From: Hallella multisaccharivorax DSM 17128
GTDB taxonomy: Bacteria; Bacteroidota; Bacteroidia; Bacteroidales; Bacteroidaceae
NCBI RefSeq assembly: GCF_000218235.1
Contig: NZ_GL945017.1
Span: 2,590,952-2,654,951, forward strand
DNA: 64,000 bases
Direction of reading: 5' to 3'
Part shown: piece by piece, positions 7,610 to 15,581 of the stretch
Numbering within the stretch: the first letter of the stretch is position 1
Layout of the letters: every line of letters begins with the position of its first letter
Notes under the pieces: model-generated
Seen by the model: the letters and a program-made list of their open reading frames with translations, nothing else
Databases searched by the model: none
What the model was told of the DNA's origin: nothing
Made by a program: the position numbers and the translations under genes

Positions 7610-8782
7610 TTACTGGCGTATGTTAACTTTCAGTCTAAAAGGAATACGATACATCTTATCTTGACTATACCTCGTATCATATTCATATTGTTTGCATATT
7701 CTATCATTCGGTCTCACACCGTTCGTCAAAAAAGACTTATAAGGATTGACTAACGCTCCCCATGCTACCACAATACGGAAAAAGAGAGCAAAAGACACAA
7801 TGACCAGTAATGGCCCAAAGGCCCTAAAAGACACCTTGTTTTCTGGAGAACCTATAGCCGAGAACAAACAGATGATACCTATAATATAATACCATGCCAG
7901 ACGACCGCCGTTGTCGCTACGGATAAAGAAGACCAATGTCAGACAAAACATGAATGCCAAGTTCACCATCACCACTGTCGTACGGTCCTGATCGAAAGTG
8001 TCGTACAACCTGAAGAGGAAGAAAAGGAAGAATACAGCCTCTAACAGATATTCCACACGCATGGAGCCCATGGAACTGTAATCACTATGCACAACATTGG
8101 TCACGTCGCCATAGGTCTGGAAAAGGTAATTGGGAAGTGGTGTCAGGCCGATGAGGACCGTGACGATAACTACGATGAACAAAGTTCGCTTCTGGTAACG
8201 GTGGGCGGCAAAGAAATACATCGGGAAGAAGATGATGCCCGACTTATGAAGCGACATCGTGATAAGAGCAAGAGGAAGAAACTTCCAGAACTTCCGCTTG
8301 ATGATATAAGGTATGGCCAGCCAAGCCACTGAGGCAGCAAGCACTTGACGCAGATACGTGAACGTAAAAAAGAACCACAGGCCAAGGAAAAGAATCAAGA
8401 CAAAGGGATAGTTGACCGCATAACGCCGCAGGCTGACGAACAGGCAAGTGTAGGTGATGAGTGTAACAGCCAGGATAAAGATATAGCGGTTGGCCGTGAA
8501 CCAGGAGAGGACAATGTTCAGTCCACCCCACCCAACTTCCACGGGCGAGATCATACGGAAGACACCGGACGCGGCATAGCTGCCACCCCATGTGGTGACA
8601 TTAGCAAAGGAGTCGAAGATCTCCCCATAGATATAACGGTCGTAGCCGCCGAGCATATCACTCAACCCCACGAAGAGTGCCAGTCCGGCCATGAAGACCG
8701 CCAACACGCGGCTATCGTCGCCGGCTAAGCCGGAGAGGTACCACACAACGGGAATGATGAAAAGAAGAAGATATATCCACAT
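7610..8782 (-). CDS. EpsG-family membrane protein (Wzy-like polysaccharide polymerase)
   Basis: The 390-residue protein is hydrophobic throughout, with about ten predicted membrane segments, and its N-terminal MWIYLLLFIIPVVWYLSG and GGYDRYIYGEIFDS regions resemble the EpsG family. In Wzx/Wzy-type clusters such a protein polymerises flipped repeat units in the periplasm. It is the only polymerase candidate in the window, and the flippase is at 18502. It lies 12 bp upstream of the GT2 gene. A TAACTTTG -7 element at 8820-8813 has no good -33 partner. Confidence 0.83.
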   Translation of the reverse strand: MWIYLLLFIIPVVWYLSGLAGDDSRVLAVFMAGLALFVGLSDMLGGYDRYIYGEIFDSFANVTTWGGSYAASGVFRMISPVEVGWGGLNIVLSWFTANRYIFILAVTLITYTCLFVSLRRYAVNYPFVLILFLGLWFFFTFTYLRQVLAASVAWLAIPYIIKRKFWKFLPLALITMSLHKSGIIFFPMYFFAAHRYQKRTLFIVVIVTVLIGLTPLPNYLFQTYGDVTNVVHSDYSSMGSMRVEYLLEAVFFLFFLFRLYDTFDQDRTTVVMVNLAFMFCLTLVFFIRSDNGGRLAWYYIIGIICLFSAIGSPENKVSFRAFGPLLVIVSFALFFRIVVAWGALVNPYKSFLTNGVRPNDRICKQYEYDTRYSQDKMYRIPFRLKVNIRQ

Positions 8783-8892
8783 AAATATTTATTTCTATCG
8801 TTAATCAGCTACAAAGTTACAGAAAAGCTCCGTATCCCACCGCTTGGTCACCAGAATAGTTTCCACGAATGGGGACAATCCCATGGTGTCCT

Positions 8893-9014
8893 GTGCAGGG
8901 TAGGCCCCTGTGGCCTACCTAAAAGGGTGTTCGATCGATGATTAAATCAAGGTTGGGGACAACATTTAAGGTTAGAACATTATTTATGGTGGCCCACGGG
9001 GGGCCACCCTGCAC
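8893..9014. repeat. BIME copy 7
   Basis: 122-bp copy between the EpsG-like gene and the next glycosyltransferase. The left hairpin is the GTAGGCC/GGCCTAC variant, the right is GTGGCCC/GGGCCAC, and the spacer is longer than usual. Confidence 0.85.
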
Positions 9015-9031
9015 TATGGCAATGATCGCCG

Positions 9032-10207
9032 TTACCTGAATAGGCATTTGGCCACCGTGCGCCTCGAATGTGCCTTGAGCACTCGCCGGCGTCCCTCTTC
9101 CGCCATCTGCTCATAACGTGCCACATCTGCAGGAACATCGCGCAGCATGCCGACCGCCTCCGCCGCAGTGCTGAAAGACAGACAACTGCAACCGTGCTCC
9201 ACGGCGATATTCTCCAAAGCAAAGGGTGTGCCCATCACTAACAGTCCATTGGCCATAGCGTCGAGGACCTTGCCTTTCGTGCCCGTGCCAATGGCGATAG
9301 GTGTGAGCTGAATATCATGCCGTTGCACCTCAGCAACATAGTCGGGCGCAAACGTGATGACAGTGACCTTCCAACCAGCTGCCCGCAGTACTTCGGCATG
9401 CCGCTCCCATCCACGTCCAAGGAAGGTGAGCTCAAAGTGCGCCGACAAGTCAGCAGCCGAGGCAAGGGCGGGGATGAGTGCATCGGCCGACTCACGCATA
9501 TAATAGTTGTACTGCCCGGCAATGAGCAGGCGGATGGGCGTATGGAAATGACGTTCCTCCTGCGGTACAATCTCATAGTGGGGATGACGCAGAAACCGAG
9601 CATCAATGCCGGGGCTCTCCTCACGCAGGAAAGCCGCGTCAGCATCTCCTACAAGATGATACCAGATACCCGTTGTTGGAAAACCACGTTCCAACCGACG
9701 GAACTTACGGTACATCACCACACAGCGGAGGTACGCCTTCCAGTGATCTGCCACAAAACGACGGCCAAGCATCCGATAATAGTAAAGCCCCTCTGAGTCA
9801 GGGAAGGTATGCATGCGGGGATAATCCTGCAACTGTCGGTCCACCTCAATAAGCTCCTCTCCATAGACCCACACTCTGTCTGGCGCAAAGGCTCTAATGG
9901 CAATCAATGCGTCACGGTCCGCATGCAGATAACTGTGGATAGGCTTGGGGAAGAACACGCGCAGAAAGAGCAGATGCCAGCGGAAGAGCATGTTCCACCA
10001 ATACGGTCTCGCAATAACATGGATCTTTACCCCGAGCTCTTGCTCCGTGATCCTGATCTTTTCCTGTGGTAACTCATTGTTGTTGAACGACCATATCTCC
10101 ACCTCCACACCTTCCGGACGGTGGATAAGCAGGTGATAGGGCAGTGCCGAAGTGCCCTTAAAGTTTTCTTTCCACGGTGTCATCACCGTGACCATCGCTA
10201 TCTTCAT
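9032..10207 (-). CDS. Glycosyltransferase (GT4-like)
   Basis: The 391-residue protein starts MKIAMVTVMTPWKENFKGTS. The C-terminal part reads GTKGKVLDAMANGLLVMGTP followed by A-V-E-H-G-C, the usual donor-site region of GT-B enzymes that remodel or extend polysaccharides. The N-terminal half is divergent. It sits in the minus-strand exopolysaccharide genes, bounded by BIME copies on both sides. Family assignment is less certain than for its neighbours. Confidence 0.78.
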   Translation of the reverse strand: MKIAMVTVMTPWKENFKGTSALPYHLLIHRPEGVEVEIWSFNNNELPQEKIRITEQELGVKIHVIARPYWWNMLFRWHLLFLRVFFPKPIHSYLHADRDALIAIRAFAPDRVWVYGEELIEVDRQLQDYPRMHTFPDSEGLYYYRMLGRRFVADHWKAYLRCVVMYRKFRRLERGFPTTGIWYHLVGDADAAFLREESPGIDARFLRHPHYEIVPQEERHFHTPIRLLIAGQYNYYMRESADALIPALASAADLSAHFELTFLGRGWERHAEVLRAAGWKVTVITFAPDYVAEVQRHDIQLTPIAIGTGTKGKVLDAMANGLLVMGTPFALENIAVEHGCSCLSFSTAAEAVGMLRDVPADVARYEQMAEEGRRRVLKAHSRRTVAKCLFR

Positions 10208-10221
10208 CTTTATGCTTCCCA

Positions 10222-10325
10222 GTGCAGGGTAGCCCCCCGTGGGCTACCTAAAATAATGCTCGACCTATTCGTCTATCATCGGTTAAGGCATCCTTTGTGG
10301 TAGGGCACAGGGCCCTACCCTGCAC
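10222..10325. repeat. BIME copy 8
   Basis: 104-bp copy with the GTAGCCC/GGGCTAC left hairpin and GTAGGGC/GCCCTAC right hairpin. It is followed by the 16-bp spacer TCCTCTTGTCATCACA and half-copy 9. Confidence 0.87.
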
Positions 10326-10341
10326 TCCTCTTGTCATCACA

Positions 10342-10412
10342 GTGCAGGGTAGCCCCCCGTGGGCTACCCAAAATAATGCTCGACAGCTTTCCCCAACAGT
10401 TGGAGTATTCCC
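10342..10412. repeat. BIME copy 9 (left half only)
   Basis: The left arm with the GTAGCCC/GGGCTAC hairpin and part of the spacer are present; the right arm is lost. Copies 8 and 9 with their spacer are repeated as copies 10 and 11 on the other side of the toxin-antitoxin genes. Confidence 0.8.
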
Positions 10413-10433
10413 CGAGGAAGGCCAGCGGACCGG

Positions 10434-10715
10434 CTATGTCTTGAAGATATCAGAGTGAGTTCCTGTATCAGTTAATATCAAGATAAGATCAATATCATCT
10501 TGTTTCCACAACAAAAGCCAATCCGGATCTAAATGGCACTCCCAAATATCCTTAAAAGTACCTCTAAGCAGATGAGGCTTGAATTCCTTAGGCAATTTGC
10601 CTTCTTCTGCCAGGAAGGTTATAACCTTCGTGAACAACTCAATGCTCTTACCTCGCCTAACTGCAAGCTTGAATGATTTTTTGAACTGAGTCGTACGCCT
10701 AATCCTATATTTCAT
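10434..10715 (-). CDS. YafQ/RelE-type toxin (mRNA interferase)
   Basis: The 93-residue basic protein contains RTTQFKKSFKLAVRRGK near the N-terminus and WECHLDPDWLLLWK...TGTHSDIF at the C-terminus, matching the YafQ subgroup, in which H and the terminal S-D-x-F region line the catalytic site for ribosome-dependent mRNA cleavage. Its start overlaps the stop of the antitoxin gene by 4 bp, which indicates translational coupling. The module interrupts the exopolysaccharide cluster and is bracketed by repeat pairs. Confidence 0.88.
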   Translation of the reverse strand: MKYRIRRTTQFKKSFKLAVRRGKSIELFTKVITFLAEEGKLPKEFKPHLLRGTFKDIWECHLDPDWLLLWKQDDIDLILILTDTGTHSDIFKT

Positions 10716-10963
10716 GCCTGCAAATCCTCCATGAAATCACTGATATTATCAAATTCTTTTGATAATCCTTTACCGGACTCCATATCAGTAATGACTCGTA
10801 TTGACTTGTCATTCAAATGCTTTCCAGACTCTTCATCATACATGGTCACAGAGGGGACTTCTTTCATGGACTGAACACTGACGACACCTGCTATAGACTT
10901 GAGAATTTTCTTAAGGCTTGGTATCAGACTGTCATTTTCTATATTAACAACCAACTGGGTCAT
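10712..10963 (-). CDS. Antitoxin of the YafQ-type module
   Basis: The 83-residue protein is acidic at its C-terminus (DMESGKGLSKEFDNISDFMEDLQA), as expected for a toxin-binding tail. It lies directly upstream of the toxin with a 4-bp overlap. The N-terminal half (MTQLVVNIENDSLIPSLKK) does not show a clear ribbon-helix-helix signature to me, so the call rests mainly on operon context. The operon has its own promoter at 10986-11016. Confidence 0.75.
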   Translation of the reverse strand: MTQLVVNIENDSLIPSLKKILKSIAGVVSVQSMKEVPSVTMYDEESGKHLNDKSIRVITDMESGKGLSKEFDNISDFMEDLQA

Positions 10964-10985
10964 ATTTTTTATCTTTTCTTTGTTG

Positions 10986-11016
10986 CAAAAATAAGTAATT
11001 TATAGTTTACTTCCAA
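10986..11016 (-). promoter_or_regulatory. Promoter of the toxin-antitoxin operon
   Basis: Minus strand: TTG at 11016-11014, 20 bp, TATTTTTG at 10993-10986. It lies 23 bp upstream of the antitoxin ATG. Autorepression here would be typical for the family but no operator was identified. Confidence 0.65.
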
Positions 11017-11123
11017 ATATTTCTATGCTTTCCTGACCTTAACTTCATTTTTTACAGTGAATCTTCACGATCCCTCCATGACTCGTTAGGATCGAAAACT
11101 CATTTTGCCAATGTTCTTCCCCA

Positions 11124-11227
11124 GTGCAGGGTAGCCCCCTGTGGGCTACCTAAAATAATGCTCAACCTATTCGTTTATCATCTGTTAGGACATCTCCTGT
11201 GGTAGGGCACTGGGCCCTACCCTGCAC
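11124..11227. repeat. BIME copy 10
   Basis: 104-bp copy, closely similar to copy 8 and followed by the same 16-bp spacer TCCTCTTGTCATCACA. Confidence 0.87.
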
Positions 11228-11243
11228 TCCTCTTGTCATCACA

Positions 11244-11309
11244 GTGCAGGGTAGCCCCCCGTGGGCTACCTAAAATAATGCTCGACCTATTCGTTTATCA
11301 TCTATTAGG
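11244..11309. repeat. BIME copy 11, split by the insertion sequence
   Basis: The left arm and spacer are intact up to TCTATTAGG. The insertion sequence follows, then TCTATTAGGACATCC resumes at 12970. The expected right arm after 12978 is degenerate (GTAGTAGAATCATCC). Confidence 0.85.
11301..11309. repeat. Left target-site duplication
   Basis: TCTATTAGG, repeated at 12970-12978 on the other side of the insertion sequence. It lies in the spacer of BIME copy 11. Confidence 0.9.
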
Positions 11310-11336
11310 TAGGGTGTCAAGTTTGTGTTCATAATA

Positions 11337-12566
11337 CTATCCAATTTTTCGGGTGAGATCTTTTCTCTCCTGAGTCGGATTCCCATATAAATTGAAACCG
11401 GCCCATTCGTCCAAATCTTTATAGTGGACATTCTCCATGGCTGCAATAAAATCAAATGACTCTCTTCGCTTTTCCGAGATGAAGCTTATTGCCAATGGTA
11501 AGATCAGCGCATGCTTGGTCACTCCGCAGAGTTTATCTGGAGACTTCATCGCCTTGAAGACCCCGAAACAAGATTCTATAATATCTGATGAGATAATGTG
11601 TACATCCGTTTCCGATTGAAGCAGTCTGCATTCCTCTTGAAGATATACAAACATGTCAATGCCGACATTCCTCATCCTTTTAGTGCCGTCCTTTGGGGTG
11701 ATTAGGTCTACGGTTATCCGCCAAATGAGGAACCTTGCCAACTCTTTGCTCAGTCCGTCATTCTTGCATCTCATTTCAACATATTCCATGCATTTTCGGA
11801 TGCTGTTTAGCTCTTCTATAAGGTCTTTATTATCCAGCATAAAGCGTGCAGCTTCCTTCTGCTCATCCGTGAGCCGGTCATATCCATCGAGAAGTTTGTG
11901 CGCCCACTTCACCCAAATGAATGTATTCATGAATCTGGCTATTGCCCGTTGTTTGGGAGGCAGTACTATTGCCTTGTCCGTTAACTGGTAAGTGAGACGT
12001 TTTTTCTCCATAACTGTTGTAAATTCCTTGAAATCAGCGGAGTCCGAGAAATACTTATTTAATATAGTGCCAAAAGTGTGACTGATATCTCTGTGATGTG
12101 GAATTCCTGCATCCCGGCAGGCGTTACATAGATTGTATCCGTTGTCAGAAATTGAATACAATGGTTTCCTGCCTATGCTTTTCGAAGTCTTTTCCATCTC
12201 GGCTTTCACACTATCCCCTGTCCACGACGGACTGACACTCATTCCGACGATGTCCACGTCAGAGTGGGATAATGGCTTTCCTGTCCTATCAGCCGGAACG
12301 GCTAATTGAAGCAGCAACTTTTGCTTGCCCACAGAAATACTCTCATCCGTGATGGTGATGTATTCTTGGTCTATGAATTGATCCTTGACTTTTGTATGCA
12401 TATCCAGCCCTGCCTTTTCGCACCAATCTTCTATGACTTGATTGCATGGAATGCTGTCAAACAGTTCTCCCTTAAAGCACTCGTTGAGGATCTCCAGTAT
12501 TATAACTATAGATCGTGAGCCACAGATTGGCAAGCGAGATCTCAGAAGAACCGCAAGTTTAATCAC
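11337..12566 (-). CDS. DDE-type transposase of the insertion sequence
   Basis: The protein of about 409 residues has acidic catalytic candidates in ITDESISVG, YSISDNGYNL and SSDIIESCFGVFK, a plausible D-D-E triad spaced as in RNase H-fold transposases. HHRDISH lies between the second and third acidic residues. The frame opens with GTG overlapping the TGA of the small upstream ORF (GTGA), so it is either translationally coupled or made as a frameshift fusion. The family was not identified. Confidence 0.82.
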   Translation of the reverse strand: MIKLAVLLRSRLPICGSRSIVIILEILNECFKGELFDSIPCNQVIEDWCEKAGLDMHTKVKDQFIDQEYITITDESISVGKQKLLLQLAVPADRTGKPLSHSDVDIVGMSVSPSWTGDSVKAEMEKTSKSIGRKPLYSISDNGYNLCNACRDAGIPHHRDISHTFGTILNKYFSDSADFKEFTTVMEKKRLTYQLTDKAIVLPPKQRAIARFMNTFIWVKWAHKLLDGYDRLTDEQKEAARFMLDNKDLIEELNSIRKCMEYVEMRCKNDGLSKELARFLIWRITVDLITPKDGTKRMRNVGIDMFVYLQEECRLLQSETDVHIISSDIIESCFGVFKAMKSPDKLCGVTKHALILPLAISFISEKRRESFDFIAAMENVHYKDLDEWAGFNLYGNPTQERKDLTRKIG

Positions 12567-12796
12567 GAGTTCGTTATACTTGTATCCCCAAGCAGTTCGG
12601 AAAGTAATCTGCTTTGTTCCTCTGTCAGTCTTATTGTCCTCTCTTTTTTTTTATTCTTCTCCGACTTAAGGCTTCTTAGCTCAGATCTGGTCGATTTCAA
12701 TTCCTCCTTCTTCTTCGCTAAGTCGTAATTAGCCTTGTCAAGCTCGCGTTTCAGTTTGGCGATCTCTTTATCTTTTCCGCTTTTTCTTACAGTCAT
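12563..12796 (-). CDS. Small coiled-coil ORF of the insertion sequence
   Basis: The 77-residue protein is rich in K, E and L in a heptad-like pattern (KLKRELDKANYDLAKKKEEL) and ends with a short helix LTEEQSRLLSELLG. It overlaps the transposase start by 4 bp. It probably supplies a multimerisation or DNA-binding function, as orfA products do in two-ORF insertion sequences, or forms the N-terminus of a fused transposase. Confidence 0.7.
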   Translation of the reverse strand: MTVRKSGKDKEIAKLKRELDKANYDLAKKKEELKSTRSELRSLKSEKNKKKERTIRLTEEQSRLLSELLGDTSITNS

Positions 12797-12969
12797 ATCT
12801 TTACAGTTGTATATCTTATTTACACTGTAAAGGTACTGATTCCCAATGAAATAAGCGAGAATATAAAGTTAATATATATTTACTTATTGGTAATATATTA
12901 TAATGCATAAAGAGCTATAAATTAGACCCTTAAAGTGGCTACAAAGTTATACACAAACTTGACACTCTA

Positions 12970-12978
12970 TCTATTAGG
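12970..12978. repeat. Right target-site duplication
   Basis: TCTATTAGG, identical to 11301-11309. Confidence 0.9.
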
Positions 12979-13027
12979 ACATCCACTGTAGTAGAATCAT
13001 CCTTGTCCACGCTAAACTTTTCTTCCG

Positions 13028-13993
13028 TTATTCTTTTCTAAGACAACGAATCCGGTAGTTGACGAACCGACGAAGCAGTTCCAGAAAGCCCACGACCTTC
13101 AGGCATAGCCGATTCTTGCTGTACAGGACTATGCGCTCTTTTATACTGAGTCTGTAATGGCTTTCCCTGACCTCACGCGTCAAGGTCACAAGATAGTCAT
13201 CGCGCTTGTCAGCTACCGTAGCCGGAGCAGTATAGGCAATGGGAAACAAGCCGTTGAGCTTCAGCCCAACAATCTGCGGGAGATAGCGGGACTGCTCTTC
13301 TTTGGGAATAGAGTCATACAGTGCACGGTAGAATGCGGCTTCATGCACCAGTGAGCTGCTCTTCGTATGCGAGACGCTCGCCGTGTTGCGGCGAAAATGA
13401 TAGATACGTTTATAGAGAAAACGGGGCGGGACCTTGGTCTTGAAGATGAGCCGGATATTCATAATCATATCTTCCTCACCGTCTATCTCGCGAGGGAAAT
13501 CAAAGACATCATCCGTCAACAAGCTCCGGCGATAGAGTTTTGCCCAAGGCATAGGAGGAATGCCATATCCGGAAATCTGCGCACGGCGGCAGTCTTCTAT
13601 CGTAGCATCTTCCGGCAACCGCGTCTCGGGCAGCACTGTGAAGCCCACGACCATATCTGTATCCCTCCCCCCAAGGGCATAAAGCTTTTCAAGGGCATCC
13701 GGTTCCATCGTGTCATCATCGTCTGAGAAGGTCACCCATTCCGCGCGCGCTTCTCTCACGCCACGCAAGCGGGTGCGATTGATGCCCTCATTCTGTTTAT
13801 GTATGACACGGATACGATTATCCCGCCGAGCATACTCGTCACAGATGTCACCCGAGTGGTCAGGACTGCCATCATCCAAGACAATCAACTCAAAATCCCG
13901 AAAGGACTGCGCCAGAATACTGTCCAGACATGCTCCGAGATACTCCTCGCCCTTAAACACAGGTACGATTACCGATATTTTAGGTATCTTCAT
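13028..13993 (-). CDS. GT2-family glycosyltransferase
   Basis: The 321-residue protein has an N-terminal GT-A domain: ISVIVPVFKGEEYLGACLDSI, LDDGSPDHSGDICDEYA, NEGINRTRLRGV and TFSDDDDTMEPDALEK, where the D-D-D run contains the metal-binding DxD. The C-terminal part is variable and probably contacts the acceptor. The gene starts 3 bp downstream of the acetyltransferase stop, so it is in the same operon. Confidence 0.93.
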   Translation of the reverse strand: MKIPKISVIVPVFKGEEYLGACLDSILAQSFRDFELIVLDDGSPDHSGDICDEYARRDNRIRVIHKQNEGINRTRLRGVREARAEWVTFSDDDDTMEPDALEKLYALGGRDTDMVVGFTVLPETRLPEDATIEDCRRAQISGYGIPPMPWAKLYRRSLLTDDVFDFPREIDGEEDMIMNIRLIFKTKVPPRFLYKRIYHFRRNTASVSHTKSSSLVHEAAFYRALYDSIPKEEQSRYLPQIVGLKLNGLFPIAYTAPATVADKRDDYLVTLTREVRESHYRLSIKERIVLYSKNRLCLKVVGFLELLRRFVNYRIRCLRKE

Positions 13994-13996
13994 TCT

Positions 13997-14575
13997 CTAT
14001 TTCTTATTCCAATCCTTGTTCCACTGCCTCCATATCAGCCTTCCGGGCTCCTTGTGCGAGATAACTTTTGCAGGATTGCCCGCAACCGTCAATCCCGGCT
14101 CCACATCCTTTACCACTACAGCACCGGCACCAATAGTGACACCGTCCCCGATTGTCACATCCTCAACGATACATACATTGGGACCAATATAAACATTATT
14201 GCCTATATGGGCTGCATGGCAAAAAGAGCTCCCGATAGTGCTGAACTGAAAGAGATCCACATTATCACCTATCACTGCCGAACTGTTGACAACAACAGGA
14301 CCACCATGAACAATCCTCATCCCATATCCAATCCGGCAATCGCGTTGTATAGCGATGTGATGTAACTGACCTAAAAACAGGTATAACAACCGTGCCATCG
14401 TTCCCACTATCACATTCCTACATTTAGCGAGCCGGAACCAGAAAAGAAAGCGAAAACCTATATCCTGGATACCTGCCAAGAACATTCTTAGCAAGCAATC
14501 GTCACGGCGTCCTGTGATACGGTAATAGTCGCTGCGGATATAATCCACGCATGCCTGAAAAGACATCTGTCGCAT
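13997..14575 (-). CDS. Left-handed beta-helix (hexapeptide) acyltransferase
   Basis: The 192-residue protein has a helical N-terminal half and hexapeptide repeats from about residue 80: AVIGDNVDLFQFSTIG, HIGNNVYIGPNV, VTIGDGVTIGAGAVVVKDV, then NPAKVI. This is the CysE/WcaB type. In this operon it more likely O-acetylates a sugar of the exopolysaccharide than serine. It is closely spaced with GT2 genes on both sides. Confidence 0.9.
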   Translation of the reverse strand: MRQMSFQACVDYIRSDYYRITGRRDDCLLRMFLAGIQDIGFRFLFWFRLAKCRNVIVGTMARLLYLFLGQLHHIAIQRDCRIGYGMRIVHGGPVVVNSSAVIGDNVDLFQFSTIGSSFCHAAHIGNNVYIGPNVCIVEDVTIGDGVTIGAGAVVVKDVEPGLTVAGNPAKVISHKEPGRLIWRQWNKDWNKK

Positions 14576-14594
14576 AGTCGTCTTCTTTTGTCAT

Positions 14595-15581
14595 TCACGC
14601 ATATAGCCAAGAGCAGTTGAGCAAGTAGCTTATCAGATCTTTTTTCCAACTGCCCAATCGATGTGGCAACGGGAATAACCCTCTCTCTTTCATTCTCTGA
14701 ATTACCCCTTTGTTGATACCCGCTGATTTCCATTGCCGCCGGTTTCCCCATAAATTATAGGCCATACCAAAATGAATGGCTCGCACACGATCATCTATGA
14801 CTGCTGACAGCTGTGGATCGGAAGATCTGAAGTTATCGGACAGTTTGCGGAAAGATTCAATGATCACACAGTCATCACTTAGATATTTAATTTTCTTTTG
14901 TGGATCCAGTGATTTACTCGTTGATCCGAAATGGTAGAGATAGACATACGGGGCAAGATTTGTGAAGACCACTCTATTGGCATAAGCCATCAACCGGTAC
15001 GAAAGTTCCACGTCCTGATGTGTGATTCCAACATGAAAGAAAAGATCCTTGTCCATCATCAACCCTCTCCGTACCACGAGTGCACAAACGGAAGAGGGAT
15101 TGTACCCCTGCAAGACAGCATCCCTGCCAGAAATAGCCTTATCATGCGCCATGCTTGGCTGTTCACAGCTCTTGCATAGAAGCGTGCCATCCTCAGCCGT
15201 ATCTTGTAACTGAACGGCAAGGATATCTATATCGGGATAAGCTTTCAACAAAAAGGGGACGCGTGCTGCCTCATCGTTGACCTTATCATCAGCATCCACA
15301 CACCAAACATATTCACCATGACATTGACAGATACCAAAATTTCGGGCAGTAGACTGTCCTTGATTCTCCTGCGTAAGATAGGTGATATGGTCGTACCTTG
15401 CTGCGTAGTCCTGCACGATCTCAGGACCCTTGTCCGTGCTACCATCATTCACAACAATCATCTCGTAGGTATCACGCTGTAGCCCCGATGAAAGGATAGA
15501 GTCCAAACAAGCACCGATATACTTTTCTGCATTATACATCGGAATAATAACAGACAGTTGATATTTATAGTCTTGCATCAA
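14595..15581 (-). CDS. GT2-family glycosyltransferase
   Basis: The 328-residue protein shows LSVIIPMYNAEKYIGACLDSI, VNDGSTDKGPEIV, NQGQSTARNFG and VWCVDADDKV, the standard GT-A motifs with DxD. Its first 17 bp overlap the end of the dehydrogenase gene, which implies translational coupling. Donor and acceptor are unknown. Confidence 0.93.
   Translation of the reverse strand: MMQDYKYQLSVIIPMYNAEKYIGACLDSILSSGLQRDTYEMIVVNDGSTDKGPEIVQDYAARYDHITYLTQENQGQSTARNFGICQCHGEYVWCVDADDKVNDEAARVPFLLKAYPDIDILAVQLQDTAEDGTLLCKSCEQPSMAHDKAISGRDAVLQGYNPSSVCALVVRRGLMMDKDLFFHVGITHQDVELSYRLMAYANRVVFTNLAPYVYLYHFGSTSKSLDPQKKIKYLSDDCVIIESFRKLSDNFRSSDPQLSAVIDDRVRAIHFGMAYNLWGNRRQWKSAGINKGVIQRMKERGLFPLPHRLGSWKKDLISYLLNCSWLYA

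Larger units (their letters stand above)
11310..12969 (-). mobile_element. Insertion sequence of 1660 bp with 9-bp target duplication
   Basis: Ends TAGGGTGTCAAGTTTGTGT (left) and ACACAAACTTGACACTCTA (right) are inverted repeats with one mismatch in 19. The element is flanked by the direct repeat TCTATTAGG at 11301-11309 and 12970-12978. It encodes a small coiled-coil protein and a DDE-type transposase in overlapping frames. I could not assign it to a named family. The clean target duplication and intact ORFs suggest a recent, perhaps still active insertion. Confidence 0.92.
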
